Shown: positions 37,795 to 47,601, numbered from the stretch's first letter. The stretch is 64,000 bases of DNA from DASSFG01 sp035550375 (GCA_035550375.1 DASZPH010000124.1:1-64000); one strand, 5' to 3'. Numbers and translations: made by a program. Notes: generated from the letters alone by a model not told the origin.

Positions 37795-40700
37795 ATGCAC
37801 GCTCGTTCCTGGTTGCCGCATTTAGGTTCCCGCTTTCGGTCAATTTCACGAAAAGCTCCGACACGCGGCCTTCTTAGGAAGGCGCGCCGCTCGGCGCGCT
37901 TGTCGTCGAAGATCACCTTTTCCTCCGGTCCGCTCTGGCTCGAGCAACAGCGGGCGATGTCGATTGAGCCTTTGGAAGATCGGAAATTGCTCTCGGCAGC
38001 GCCGGGTACGTTCTATGTAGCCAATGCGTTTTATGACCAGACCACCGGCGCGACCACGAGCGCGCCCAATGCAGGCGACACGGTCAACTGGCTAGCCAGC
38101 GGCCAATTCGCCGAGGTCGACGGCTTGACGTTCGGCACCAGCGCCTTCGCCAGCGTTCGGTCCGCCGTGACCGCGGCGCCGAGCGGGGGTACCGTTGACG
38201 TGGCCGCAGGTACGTATACAGAAAATGTCGACATCACCAGTCCTCTGTCGCTTGTGGGCGCCGGGGCACAATCCGTTATCCAGGCGCCTTCGACCTTGGG
38301 TACGGGCATCACGATCAACACCTCGACTGGCACGACAAGCATCGCCGGCTTGACCATCAGCGGCTTTCAAACGGGTGTCTCGGTGGCCACGGGCAATTCC
38401 GCCATCCTTACCGGCGATACGGTCACAGGTTGCATGCTGGGCCCCGGCATCTCGAATAACGGGGTCACCACACTCAGCGAAAGCAGCGTCACGAATAACC
38501 TGGGCGGCAGCGCCGGAGCGGGCGGCGGCATTCTCAATGGCGGCACGATGACCGTCACCGCCAGCACGGTTTCGGGTAATTTCGCCAATCTGGGCGGCGG
38601 CATCTACAACTTCGGGACGCTAACCGTCCGCGATAGTACGATCGCCAACAATTCGGCCAGTGATGACGGCGCCGGCATTGAAAACTCCCCTGGGCGCACA
38701 CTCACGGTCGAAAACAGCACGGTCTCGGCCAATTCGGTCAGGTTTGGCGTTGGCGGCGGCCTCGACAACCGCGGTGCGGCCTATGTCTCCAATACGATTA
38801 TCGCCGGCAACAGCTTCACCGGCACGAACGCCAGCGACCCCGATGTCAGCGGCGTCTTTACCTCGACCGACCACGACCTGATCGGCGTCGTGGGGGACGC
38901 CACCGGTTTTGCTACGACCGGCCTGACCGCCAGCGTCATCCTCAACAGCGACAGCGCGACGGCGGTTGGGTTATCGCCGCTGGCCGACAACGGGGGGCCC
39001 ACTCAGACGATGGCCCTCTTGGCAGGCAGTCCGGCCATCGACAATGGTAATGCCTCGCCTCCCTCGCCCTTCACCGTACCCGCCACCGACCAGCGCGGTC
39101 AGCCGCGCACGTTCAACGGTACCCTCGACGTAGGGGCGTACGAAACGGCCCCCGCCACACTGTACGTAGCGACTTCGTTCTACGACCAAACGACCGGCAC
39201 GACCACCTCCAGTCCCAACGTTGGCGACGCGGTCAATTGGCTGGCCAGCGGCCAATTCGCCGAGGTCGACGGCCTGACCTTCGGCACCAACGCCTTCACC
39301 AGCATCCAGTCCGCCGTGAATGCCCTGGGCCGCACGATCGACGTGGCCACCGGCACGTATACCGAGAACGTCGATATTACGCGACCCTTGTCGATTATCG
39401 GTGCCGGGGCGCAATCCGTTATCCAAGCGCCGTCAATCTTGGGTACGGGCATCACGATCAATACCACGGCCGGCACAACAAGCATCGCCGATTTGACGAT
39501 CAGCGGCTTTCAAACCGGCATCTCGGTGGCCGCAACCAGTTCCGCCATGATCACCGGCGACACGGTCACCGGTTGCATGTTGGGGCCCGGCATCTGGAAT
39601 AGCGGCATCGCCACGCTCAGCGACAGCAGCGTCACAAATAACCTGGGCGGCAGCAGCGGAGCGGGCGGCGGCATTCTCAATGGCGGCACCATGACCGTCA
39701 CCGCCAGCACGATTTCGGGTAACTTCGCCAATCTGGGCGGCGGCATCTACAACTTCGGGACGCTTACCGTCAGCGATAGTACGATCGCCAACAATTCGGC
39801 CAGTGATGACGGCGCCGGCATTGAAAACTCCCCTGGGCGCACGCTCACGGTCGAAAACAGCACGGTGTCGGCCAATTCGGTCTGGTTTGGCCTTGGCGGC
39901 GGCCTCGACAACCGCGGCGCGACCTATGTCTCCAATACGATTATCGCCGGCAACAGCTTCACCGGCCCGAACGCTAGCGACCCCGATATCAGTGGCGTCT
40001 TTACCTCGACCGATCACGACCTGATCGGCGTCGTGGGGGACGCCACCGGTTTCACCACGACCGGCCCGACCGCCAGCATCATCCTGAAGAGCGACATCGC
40101 GACCGACATCGGGTTGGCGCCGTTGGCCGATAACGGGGGACCGACCCAGACGATGGCCCTCCTGGCCGGTAGCCCGGCCATCGACGCTGGAGACGACACC
40201 CCGCCCGCGCCCTTCAGTGTCCCGACTGTCGACCAGCGCGGCGTCACGCGCGTCACCGCCTTGGACGCGACCGTCGACATCGGCGCTTACGAGGTGGCAC
40301 GCCTGGTAACCACGGGCCAGAACGTCGCGGCCGTCGAAGGAACCGCTTTCGGACCGGTGACGGTGGCGACGTTTACCGACCCCGAGCCCAACGTCGCCGC
40401 CAGTAAGTTCACCGCGACCATCGCCTGGGGTGACGGACAATCCTCAACCGGCACCGTCACCGGCAGTTCGGCCAACGGTTTTGCCGTTTCCGGCAGCCAC
40501 GTCTACGCCGAGGAGGGATCGTTTACGATCAGCGTTGCCATCCACGATCCAAGCACCTCGGCCACGGCCACCAGCACGGCCAATGTCAGCGATCCGGCGG
40601 TGAACGCCACCTCGGTAGCCATCTCGGCAACCAAGGGTGTTATGGCGACGGTCGCCGTGGCGACGTTCACGGATCCGGGTGGCGCCGAGCCGACGAGCGA

Positions 40701-41517
40701 CTACAGCGCCAAGATCGTCTGGGGCGATGGCCAGACCTCGGCGGGCGTCATCAGCGAAGCCAATGGCGTGTTCACCGTCACCGGTACGAACACCTATGCG
40801 GGGTCGGGAACCCTTACCGCAAGCGTGACGATCAGCCACGACTCCGCGCCGCCCGTCACCGTGCAAGACGTGGCTACGGTGTCCGTATTGCCCGCCGCCA
40901 CCTCGTTCGTCGTCGAAAAGGGGCTCGCCGAGCGGTCTTACATCCGCTATCTCGACGTGACGTTCAACACGCCGGTCGCCGGACTGACGCTCGATCCGGC
41001 TCACGTCAAACTGGAGCACTTCGCCCTCGACGGCGTCACGCTGTTGGGGGATATCGGACTGGCGAACAAGATCTCCCTCATCGACAAGGTGATGGAGATC
41101 GACTTCGGAGCGGGCGGTATCGGCGGACAAGAGAACCTGCCGGCCCTGCTCGCCAATTGGACCAGGCTGGTCGCTGACGACGGCTACTACAAGCTCGTGA
41201 TCGATGCCGACGGCACGGGCCTGCACGATATCGACCTCGACTTCTACCGGCTGTTTGGCGATGTGATCGGCAACCCCGTCCGCGGGGCCGCGACCACCGG
41301 TGGCGCGATCAGCAGCGACCTGACTTACGGCGTGCCGACGGTGATCGGGCAGGTGACGACCGGCGACGTCAACTCGATCAGCGCGGCGGTCGGCCAGACC
41401 GGCTCGCTACTGAACGACGATATCAACGGGGCGGGCTCCGTGGCGCCCAACGATCGCCTCCTGGCCGCGAGGTCCGTCGGGCGGCAGCTCGCGGCCGGTC
41501 TGCACGTGGATGATTGA
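37795..41517 (+). CDS. giant LEPR-XLL exoprotein with duplicated beta-helix units
   Basis: The 1240-residue protein begins with a basic leader and the planctomycete LEPR-XLL export motif (IEPLEDRKLLSA, about 58-69). Two near-identical 381-residue units follow (about 70-450 and 451-830): each is a Gly/Ser/Thr/Asn-rich parallel beta-helix with repeated NSTVSxN turns and closes with the choice-of-anchor Q pattern (GSPAIDxG...DQRG...GAYE). Two PKD/Ig-like domains (about 835-925 and 935-1030) carry WGDGQ...G motifs. The C-terminus (about 1140-1235) is a degenerate dockerin-like EF-hand pair (GDVNS, DDINGAG). It is likely a surface adhesin or matrix protein. A ribosome site aggag lies four bases before the ATG. 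Confidence 0.9.
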   Translation: MHARSWLPHLGSRFRSISRKAPTRGLLRKARRSARLSSKITFSSGPLWLEQQRAMSIEPLEDRKLLSAAPGTFYVANAFYDQTTGATTSAPNAGDTVNWLASGQFAEVDGLTFGTSAFASVRSAVTAAPSGGTVDVAAGTYTENVDITSPLSLVGAGAQSVIQAPSTLGTGITINTSTGTTSIAGLTISGFQTGVSVATGNSAILTGDTVTGCMLGPGISNNGVTTLSESSVTNNLGGSAGAGGGILNGGTMTVTASTVSGNFANLGGGIYNFGTLTVRDSTIANNSASDDGAGIENSPGRTLTVENSTVSANSVRFGVGGGLDNRGAAYVSNTIIAGNSFTGTNASDPDVSGVFTSTDHDLIGVVGDATGFATTGLTASVILNSDSATAVGLSPLADNGGPTQTMALLAGSPAIDNGNASPPSPFTVPATDQRGQPRTFNGTLDVGAYETAPATLYVATSFYDQTTGTTTSSPNVGDAVNWLASGQFAEVDGLTFGTNAFTSIQSAVNALGRTIDVATGTYTENVDITRPLSIIGAGAQSVIQAPSILGTGITINTTAGTTSIADLTISGFQTGISVAATSSAMITGDTVTGCMLGPGIWNSGIATLSDSSVTNNLGGSSGAGGGILNGGTMTVTASTISGNFANLGGGIYNFGTLTVSDSTIANNSASDDGAGIENSPGRTLTVENSTVSANSVWFGLGGGLDNRGATYVSNTIIAGNSFTGPNASDPDISGVFTSTDHDLIGVVGDATGFTTTGPTASIILKSDIATDIGLAPLADNGGPTQTMALLAGSPAIDAGDDTPPAPFSVPTVDQRGVTRVTALDATVDIGAYEVARLVTTGQNVAAVEGTAFGPVTVATFTDPEPNVAASKFTATIAWGDGQSSTGTVTGSSANGFAVSGSHVYAEEGSFTISVAIHDPSTSATATSTANVSDPAVNATSVAISATKGVMATVAVATFTDPGGAEPTSDYSAKIVWGDGQTSAGVISEANGVFTVTGTNTYAGSGTLTASVTISHDSAPPVTVQDVATVSVLPAATSFVVEKGLAERSYIRYLDVTFNTPVAGLTLDPAHVKLEHFALDGVTLLGDIGLANKISLIDKVMEIDFGAGGIGGQENLPALLANWTRLVADDGYYKLVIDADGTGLHDIDLDFYRLFGDVIGNPVRGAATTGGAISSDLTYGVPTVIGQVTTGDVNSISAAVGQTGSLLNDDINGAGSVAPNDRLLAARSVGRQLAAGLHVDD
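38005..40281 (+). repeat. 1143-bp in-frame tandem duplication inside the exoprotein gene
   Basis: Bases about 38005-39138 and 39148-40281 are two copies offset by exactly 1143 bp (381 codons). Long runs are nearly identical, for example 38641-38720 against 39784-39863, while the first 150 bases of each unit differ more. The pattern suggests a fairly recent duplication kept similar by gene conversion, with a 9-base offset from a shorter loop in the second unit. Confidence 0.9.
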
Positions 41518-41686
41518 CCCCCGATCCCAAAACCTGGAGCCTCACGACCCCATGACAGGACCTGAACCAAAACACCCCGCAAGTCAGGACAGCACAGCCA
41601 TGAATCTGCTTGACACCGCCACGGCGGCTAATGAGAATCGCGCCCGTTCTTGCCGAGGCGGCAGCCCCATTGATGGAAGGTATCCC

Positions 41687-42358
41687 ATGCGTTTCCCCTC
41701 GCGGTTTTTGATATGCCTCGCTGTTCTGGCCTGTGCGACAGGTTTGCAAGCAAGTGAGATCGAGGTCACGATTGGCCATTCGCTCGTCGCGCCGGGCGGC
41801 GCCGTCGACTATCTGCCCGTCTACATCCATACCGACACGGGCACAGTGAACCTGGCCGCGACGAGCTTCGAGTTTCAGATCACAACTAACGGATCGGTAG
41901 CCGTTCAATTCGTCAATTCTTCCGACCCTTCGATGGATCCGACTTTCGGCAGCTCGAATTACGTGTTCTCCGGCGTAAGCGGCGACCAGGCGTTCAACGT
42001 GCCGTTGGGAACGGCGACGAGTGCGACCACTTTTAGCGGCGCCGACGAGGCCAATAATTCGCCCGACTTCTTCGTCCCTTTGACCACCACGCCAGAGCTT
42101 CTGGGACTGCTCCCCATCACGACGCTGACGAACACGGCGCCGCCACTTGGCGACGCGTTCACGGTCAGCCTCGTACCTTACAGCGCGAGCAATCCGATCA
42201 CGTTCTTTGTCGATGACAATGGCAGTTCGCTTCCAATCAACTCGGCCAGCTTCGCACCGTCTCAGGTGAATGTGGTGCCGGAGCCTTCGACGTTGGCGCT
42301 GGCAATGATCGGCGTCACCACTTTAACGCTCGGCAGTCGCTGGCGGCGTAAAGCGTGA
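41687..42358 (+). CDS. PEP-CTERM sorting-domain protein
   Basis: The 223-residue protein has a signal peptide (about 1-22, ending LQASE), a Thr/Ser/Asn-rich beta-sandwich body that resembles cohesin-like folds (about 23-190), and a PEP-CTERM tail: VPEPSTLALA, a hydrophobic stretch and the basic end RWRRKA. Such tails are recognised by exosortase and lead to surface attachment or release. The ATG at 41687 has a ggaagg ribosome site seven bases upstream; a longer frame from 41510 is not signal-like. It follows the exoprotein gene and its 3' end overlaps the sensor kinase gene on the other strand by 36 bases. Confidence 0.88.
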   Translation: MRFPSRFLICLAVLACATGLQASEIEVTIGHSLVAPGGAVDYLPVYIHTDTGTVNLAATSFEFQITTNGSVAVQFVNSSDPSMDPTFGSSNYVFSGVSGDQAFNVPLGTATSATTFSGADEANNSPDFFVPLTTTPELLGLLPITTLTNTAPPLGDAFTVSLVPYSASNPITFFVDDNGSSLPINSASFAPSQVNVVPEPSTLALAMIGVTTLTLGSRWRRKA

Positions 42359-44122
42359 GTCGCAACGATCGCCAATCGGGAAAGACAAGACAAAACAGGC
42401 GCCGGCCGTCGAAATCTGGTCAAGCTGGAACGCCCCCCCGAGTTGCCTCGCCAGGCGCCGGCACAGAGACAGGCCGAGTCCGACGCCCGGCGCACCGCCG
42501 GCAGAATCCTCGGCCGATTTGCTGAAAGGGCGGAACAAGCGGCGGCGGGCCTGTTGCGACAGTCCGGGGCCGTGGTCCGCAATGCAAAGCCGAATCCGGT
42601 TGGCAGCAACCACCGCCGACAAATGGATCCGTCGATCGGAGGCGCCGCTTGCATATTTGCAGGCATTGTCGACCAGGTTGAAAAGGATCTGCTCGACCGA
42701 GGCCGGGTTCGTCCGCAAGCTTCGCCCGCGCACCTCGTCGTCGGCTTCCGTCACCAGTTCCATGTCGGCTTGCCGGCAACGCGCCGCGAGCCGCTCCTGG
42801 GCACGATCGATCAGACGTCCGACGGACACTATCTCGCAGGGAACAACGCTGCGACCACGTTCCAGCCGCGCATAGCAGAGTACGTTCTCGACCAGGTGAC
42901 CGAGCCGTTCCGCTTCGGCATGAAGGGTCTCAAGATAGGCTTTCCGATCCGCCTCGGCGGGCACCATCCCTTCAGCCAGCATTTCGGCATACATCCGTAA
43001 AGTTGTCAGGGGCGTGCGCAGCTCGTGGGTCACCGCCGAGACAAAAGCGGCCCGACGTTCGCTGAGCGATACGACCCCGGTAAGCAACACGCCCACTGCC
43101 AAAGCCGCCACTGAGACGCAAGCCCAAGCGATCGCGAGCGACCAACGCAACGGGGAAAGCGTGTCGACCGCGGTGGAGGGCAAGTCGCCCGGAAGCAACA
43201 CCAACGGGAGTGCCGCCAACCGCCTGGTGAGCTGCTCGTCGCTGAGAGCCGGCACTAGCTGCAAACGGGCTTGCGGCAGCAGATCGGCGATGAGGCCGGT
43301 CAACCAGGTTTCGATTACTGGGCGATCGAGCCAGCAGACTTGCAAGTACTCTTGGCCGCCAAGCGATACACGGCGGGCAAGGAGCAAACGGTCGTCGATC
43401 ACCACCGGCGTCATCACGCCTCCGACCAGTCCCGAAGCCGCGAAATCGGCCGGCGCCGACTGTATCGGGTTTTGTGCCATAAGGCTGTTGTTTTGCAAGT
43501 ATTCCGAGCGCCTTCGGAACTCTTGGGCCCCGCGGGTCTGTTGGCTTTGTGTGGCGAAGAGCTCGCCAGCGGCATCCACTGCCGGCAACGAATTGCCCGG
43601 GGCGACGGGAACCGCCGGCGGAGGCACCCGGGCCACAACGTTCTGTCTTATGATGCTCGCGCCCAATAGCTCGACCTGGCGCCAAAGTTCGTCGGCAACG
43701 CCGTTCACCGCATCGCCCTTTGCACGTTCCGCCCCCTCCGACGGCCATCGCGGCGAAGTGACGGCGCCGTCTTCGCTCACCTGCAAGTGGGCGACGACAT
43801 AATCCACCTTGCAGTTGGCCAGAGGCGAGAAGACCGGCCTGCCGCCGTGGTCCGCTGAAAGCGAGACACCATCGCGACCGAGGTAGTGGACTCGCTGATA
43901 TTCGGCGGCGGGCCGCACGCTCTCTTGCAGGATCAGGCCGCCCAGAGCCGAGTCCATGCGCCATAAGGCCAGCCGCGCGTTCTCTTCCAGCATCGCCTCG
44001 TGCTGCGACTCGCGTTCGGCCGCATCGAACCGCAGTATTTGGAAACTGGCCCACGCCAGCACTCCCAAAACCACGGCCAGGCAGAGGCCGAATACGAAGA
44101 CCGTCGTTGCCGGCCGAATCAT
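42323..44122 (-). CDS. two-component sensor histidine kinase
   Basis: The 599-residue membrane kinase has a transmembrane helix at 6-30, a large periplasmic sensor region (about 31-325), a second helix (about 326-352), a HisKA dimerisation domain with the phosphorylated His in VTHELRTPL (H366) and an HATPase domain with LFNLVDNACKYA, ADHGPGL and VGLGLSLCRRLA boxes. All active-site boxes are present. It starts inside the response regulator gene (4-base overlap), so the pair is co-translated. The sensor region has no family I can name. Confidence 0.93.
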   Translation of the reverse strand: MIRPATTVFVFGLCLAVVLGVLAWASFQILRFDAAERESQHEAMLEENARLALWRMDSALGGLILQESVRPAAEYQRVHYLGRDGVSLSADHGGRPVFSPLANCKVDYVVAHLQVSEDGAVTSPRWPSEGAERAKGDAVNGVADELWRQVELLGASIIRQNVVARVPPPAVPVAPGNSLPAVDAAGELFATQSQQTRGAQEFRRRSEYLQNNSLMAQNPIQSAPADFAASGLVGGVMTPVVIDDRLLLARRVSLGGQEYLQVCWLDRPVIETWLTGLIADLLPQARLQLVPALSDEQLTRRLAALPLVLLPGDLPSTAVDTLSPLRWSLAIAWACVSVAALAVGVLLTGVVSLSERRAAFVSAVTHELRTPLTTLRMYAEMLAEGMVPAEADRKAYLETLHAEAERLGHLVENVLCYARLERGRSVVPCEIVSVGRLIDRAQERLAARCRQADMELVTEADDEVRGRSLRTNPASVEQILFNLVDNACKYASGASDRRIHLSAVVAANRIRLCIADHGPGLSQQARRRLFRPFSKSAEDSAGGAPGVGLGLSLCRRLARQLGGAFQLDQISTAGACFVLSFPIGDRCDSRFTPPATAER

Positions 44123-44820
44123 GGCAACGCTGCCTGGGCGAGCATGTATCCCCGGCCCCGCACCGTAATGATGAAGGTCGGTTGGTCGGGGTCGTCGTCG
44201 AGCTTCTCGCGGAGCCTGGCGACGTGCATGTCGATGGTCCGCGTGTTGATGCCGCGCGGGTCGACTCGCCAGACGTGGGCAAGCAGCTCGTCGCGGGCGA
44301 TCGCCCGCCCCGGGTTGGCCGCCAGGTAGCGCAGAAGCTCGGCCTCGCGCAGCGAGAGCTCGGTTCGCCGCCCGTCGTCGAATCGCAGTTCGGCCCGCCG
44401 CAGGTCGACTACGCCGCCCGAGAAGTCGATCCGTTCGACGTCGGTGGGGCGGCCGGGACAGCGGCGGAGTACCGCCTCGACGCGCGCGAGCAGTTCCTTC
44501 ACGCTGAAGGGTTTCACCACGTAGTCGTCCGCACCCTGCCGTAGCCCGGCAACGCGATCGTCCTCGTCGCCACGTGCCGTAAGCACAATCACGGGCAAGG
44601 TCGGACGCGCCTGGCGGATCTGTTTCAGCACCTCCAGCCCCCCACGACCCGGCAGGACCAAATCGACCAGCACCAAATCGATGTCGCGATTCACGGCCAT
44701 CGTCAGCCCCGCGTCGCCGGTGCCCGCTTCGAGCACTTCGTGACCCGCGAACCGAAGGGAGTCGGCGATGCCGCGGCGAATGGCCGCGTCGTCTTCGATG
44801 GTCAGAACGCGCGTGGGCAT
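44119..44820 (-). CDS. OmpR-family response regulator
   Basis: The 233-residue regulator has a receiver domain with the acidic pair ED-D (9-11), the phosphoryl-acceptor Asp in LVDLVLPGRGG (D53), the switch Thr in VLTARGD and the conserved Lys in VVKPF. A winged-helix DNA-binding domain follows (about 130-230) with RTIDMHVARLREKL as recognition helix region and the VRGRGYML wing. It pairs with the overlapping sensor kinase gene. Target genes are unknown; the neighbouring exoprotein and PEP-CTERM genes are possible ones. Confidence 0.95.
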   Translation of the reverse strand: MPTRVLTIEDDAAIRRGIADSLRFAGHEVLEAGTGDAGLTMAVNRDIDLVLVDLVLPGRGGLEVLKQIRQARPTLPVIVLTARGDEDDRVAGLRQGADDYVVKPFSVKELLARVEAVLRRCPGRPTDVERIDFSGGVVDLRRAELRFDDGRRTELSLREAELLRYLAANPGRAIARDELLAHVWRVDPRGINTRTIDMHVARLREKLDDDPDQPTFIITVRGRGYMLAQAALP

Positions 44821-44856
44821 ATCGTTCAGTATAGGCGAACGTATCCGTGAAAGGGC

Positions 44857-46509
44857 TCAGTTCGAGGGCACATATCGCTCGTAGCGATAGGTAAGCGTTT
44901 TGCTCTCACCCGCCCCCAGTTTCACCGTCCAACGCACCGTGCCGGCGCGTTCGGTCAGCTTGAGCCGTCCCGGATCGGCCGCCAGCGAGCCGTCCGCAGA
45001 AGCCTTAACGGGCTTTCCCGGTACAGGAACGGCCAGTTCGATCTCGACCTGGCGGGGCTCAAAATTCCGCAGCTTGAGCGTCCCCTCGAGGGTTACGAGG
45101 TCCAGGTACACGTGCTCGGCCGGCGAATGGGCCTTGAGCTGCCGCTCGATTTCGACCTCGCGCTGGTCGTAGGCGATGTTCATGGCGGCGGTCACCGGCA
45201 AGTCGCCCTTGCCGCCGCGCGGCGTATACCGCAACAGGTCTTCGCTCAGCGGGTTCCCGCCGCTCACCGCCAGGCATGGCCCCGTCGTCCAGGCCGAACC
45301 TGAATCGTTCGCCAGCAACAGTCGATGTTCGATCGGTTCGGGCGGGCTCCAGCGGTAAAGGTGCGTGTATTGAAGGCGGCGCTTAAAGAGCGTGAGGATC
45401 GCCTTCTCGCCACGCCGCAGTGTCAGGTCTTCCTTGCGGTAGACCGTGAAGTCACTCGCCCCGGCCCCCTCAATCTGCGGCAGGTTGCCCAGCAGCGCGG
45501 CGACGTTCCCTGCCGCCTGCTGGGCGTCGGCGTTTGCCTCCGGCAGGAACTGGTTCGAGGCAATCGCGTTGCTCGTGATGGCTGCCCGGCTCATGATCTG
45601 CGACTGCACCTGGCTGGGAGCCACGGCCGAGCCGATGGCGCGGATGGCCTGGCCCACGGCCAGGGGCGCCAGGTAGTCGGTGTGCAGAAAATGGGGGACG
45701 CCGACGACCAGGTTCACATCGCAGTGGATCAGGTCTTCGGCCTCGTTGACCAGCGTGCCGCGCAGGGTCAGCTCGGCCGTCGTTTCGTCCAGTACGTTGA
45801 GCGTGTACTCCGGGATCCAAGTGATCCCCTTGCGCAGGTAGGCCATCCCCAAGCGCGCCGCGACCTTTTCAGCCGCGGCATCACCGGCCTTGTTGTCCAC
45901 GTCACGCCCGACGTGAATTCGCAAGGGCATGTCGAGCACTTGCATCCGGGAAATGCCCGCGATGGGCACCGCGAAGCTGTTGCTGCCGTCGTCGAGGACG
46001 GCGAAATCGGTGCCGACCGAGACGAGCTTGCCCGTCGCCTGTCGCTGGGCGTCGTGTTGTTTGTACGTCAGTTCGATACGCAGTTCGACGGCGGCTCGAA
46101 GCCGGCTGCGCTTCGTCTCATCGTCCGCCTTTTCGTCGTGCCCGTCGAATTCGACGACGTCGCCCGGCCCAGCGCCGACCATGTCGACAACCTCGTTCGG
46201 GTCGAGTGAATAAATGGCAAGCGTGCCGAAGGCGGCTGGCGGCACCTGGGCGGCCAGGCACCACCTGTCCTGCAGTTCGACGTTTCCCTCCCGGACGAAG
46301 AACCCCAACCCGTTCTTAAATACGGCCACAGACGTACTGCGCGTGCGCCACACATGCGGGTTGTCGACATCGGCACCCGGCGCGGACGGCTGGGCCTGCG
46401 TGGGCCCCTCCACAATGTTCGGTGCCGCCCAGATGCACGAGGGCGAGAAGAGCGCGATCAGAACGAGAGCAAGACGCCCGGTGTGCGGGCGGATATGACG
46501 CGCAGGCAT
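44857..46509 (-). CDS. secreted DUF4139-like protein
   Basis: The protein of about 550 residues has a signal peptide (about 10-30, ending CIWAAP). Its N-terminal part begins with VAVFKNGLGFFVREG and the C-terminal half contains LTLRRGEKAILTLFKRRLQY followed by beta-rich strands, the layout of DUF4139-type envelope proteins. The role of this family is unknown. The ATG at 46509 has a ggagaa ribosome site and gives a clean signal peptide, while the longer frame to 46599 does not. It lies 36 bases before the response regulator gene, in the same direction, so the three may be one transcript. Confidence 0.75.
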   Translation of the reverse strand: MPARHIRPHTGRLALVLIALFSPSCIWAAPNIVEGPTQAQPSAPGADVDNPHVWRTRSTSVAVFKNGLGFFVREGNVELQDRWCLAAQVPPAAFGTLAIYSLDPNEVVDMVGAGPGDVVEFDGHDEKADDETKRSRLRAAVELRIELTYKQHDAQRQATGKLVSVGTDFAVLDDGSNSFAVPIAGISRMQVLDMPLRIHVGRDVDNKAGDAAAEKVAARLGMAYLRKGITWIPEYTLNVLDETTAELTLRGTLVNEAEDLIHCDVNLVVGVPHFLHTDYLAPLAVGQAIRAIGSAVAPSQVQSQIMSRAAITSNAIASNQFLPEANADAQQAAGNVAALLGNLPQIEGAGASDFTVYRKEDLTLRRGEKAILTLFKRRLQYTHLYRWSPPEPIEHRLLLANDSGSAWTTGPCLAVSGGNPLSEDLLRYTPRGGKGDLPVTAAMNIAYDQREVEIERQLKAHSPAEHVYLDLVTLEGTLKLRNFEPRQVEIELAVPVPGKPVKASADGSLAADPGRLKLTERAGTVRWTVKLGAGESKTLTYRYERYVPSN

Positions 46510-47033
46510 GGAAAGTTCTCCCTTGGGCCAGTTGAACTTCGGGGCGACGAGCTTGGCCGGGTGCGTCCGCTTCGTCCCTGCGCCAATCGTAGCGACCATC
46601 GCCGGCCCGGCGTGTAACGTGCCCGTAACAAGGTATCGAGAAGCTCAAACCTGATGCGCTGCCCGCGCGGCATCCGGGGAAAGCAAAAACCAACAGGGTG
46701 TCGATTTCTGCGCTCGCCGTTCGACTGAATGGTGGCCTGTCTCAATCTGGCAGGCTGAGCCGTCCTCACCGCAAATCAAGAACAGAGCCCTGACAAGGAG
46801 ATTATGGAGAATCAACCATGCCCTACCTTGCCCTCCATATCGTCGCCACGATGTTACTTCTGGTCGCCTTTAGAATGGCGGATGGGGTGGAATGATGAGC
46901 CGTTCGGCTCTCAGGCTTTCGGAAGCGGGCTCGGCCGTGGTAGACTCAAAACGGTTTGGGACGGCTCAACGAGGATCGATGCCCATCGCCAAGTCGCGAT
47001 TTCGAGAATCCCGCCTTGGTGACACCACGTCGT
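46510..47033. other. intergenic region of 524 bases
   Basis: This gap lies between divergent/convergent minus-strand genes (the DUF4139-like start and the SixA stop). Apart from the very short hydrophobic frame at 46818-46895 and an aaggag ribosome-site-like string at 46795-46800, I see no conserved domain, hairpin with T-run or repeat. It must hold the promoter of the DUF4139-like gene near 46520-46650. Confidence 0.5.
46818..46895 (+). CDS. possible 25-residue hydrophobic peptide
   Basis: An ATG at 46818 opens a 25-codon frame (PYLALHIVATMLLLVAFRM... ) that is almost wholly hydrophobic and ends in a short acidic tail, like a small membrane protein. The aaggag string at 46795-46800 is 17 bases upstream, too far to serve this ATG well; it is three bases before another ATG (46804) in a different frame. 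There is no conservation evidence, so the call is weak. Confidence 0.2.
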   Translation: MPYLALHIVATMLLLVAFRMADGVE

Positions 47034-47522
47034 TTAGCACTTCAACAGTTCGGCCACGGCGAACCAGTGCAAGGTGCCCTGGCCGGCGGCCGGCGGCCCC
47101 TCGAAACGGATGGCGGCCACCGCTCCCTTGTCAAAGCAAATCGCGGCGCCCCCGTCGCCCACCAGGGCCGCCGTGAGCTCGTCGACGTCCGGCGCATGCC
47201 CCACCCAGGCCACGTCTCGCCCTTCCTGCTGGCGCGTCCAGTCGAGCAAGGGCTGAAGCTGGCTCCCCGGCCGCAAGGCGTCGAGCTCGGTGATCAGCGG
47301 TTCGCTCGCCGCATACTCGGCCAGGATGTCGGCCGTCTGGCGGCAACGCACCAACGGGCTCGTGGCGATGTGGGCCACATCCAAGCCACGCCGGCACAGC
47401 CGGCGCGCCAGCCGCCGAAACCGCTTGCGCCCCTTACGGGTAAGCGGACGCTCATCGTCGTTCGGGTAGACCGCATCGTCGCGGTCTTCCGCCCAGGCAT
47501 GGCGAACCACGTAGACAGTCAT
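47034..47522 (-). CDS. SixA-type phosphohistidine phosphatase
   Basis: The 162-residue protein is a small histidine phosphatase with VVRHAWAEDR at the start (catalytic H8; RHA rather than RHG is usual for SixA), PLTRKGRKRFRRLARRL, TSPLVRCRQTADIL and the second His in WVGHAPDVDEL. SixA removes phosphate from phosphohistidine in signalling proteins. The ATG at 47522 is the family start; 11 upstream residues in frame are not conserved. Confidence 0.9.
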   Translation of the reverse strand: MTVYVVRHAWAEDRDDAVYPNDDERPLTRKGRKRFRRLARRLCRRGLDVAHIATSPLVRCRQTADILAEYAASEPLITELDALRPGSQLQPLLDWTRQQEGRDVAWVGHAPDVDELTAALVGDGGAAICFDKGAVAAIRFEGPPAAGQGTLHWFAVAELLKC

Positions 47523-47601
47523 GGCTCCAGAGCTCGACTCATCAAGGTCAGGCATTTCGGGTCAAGTTTCTCGAGATCGCGTCGGTCTGAGGCATCGAAC
47601 A

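Noticed and set aside
39433..40440. 335-codon minus-strand frame rich in Gly, Arg and Asp
   Set aside because: It mirrors the duplicated exoprotein units and repeats with them; its composition follows from the plus-strand repeats.
42972..44282. 436-codon minus-strand frame
   Set aside because: It is in a shifted frame over the sensor kinase and regulator genes and is full of Arg/Pro, as shifted GC-rich frames are.
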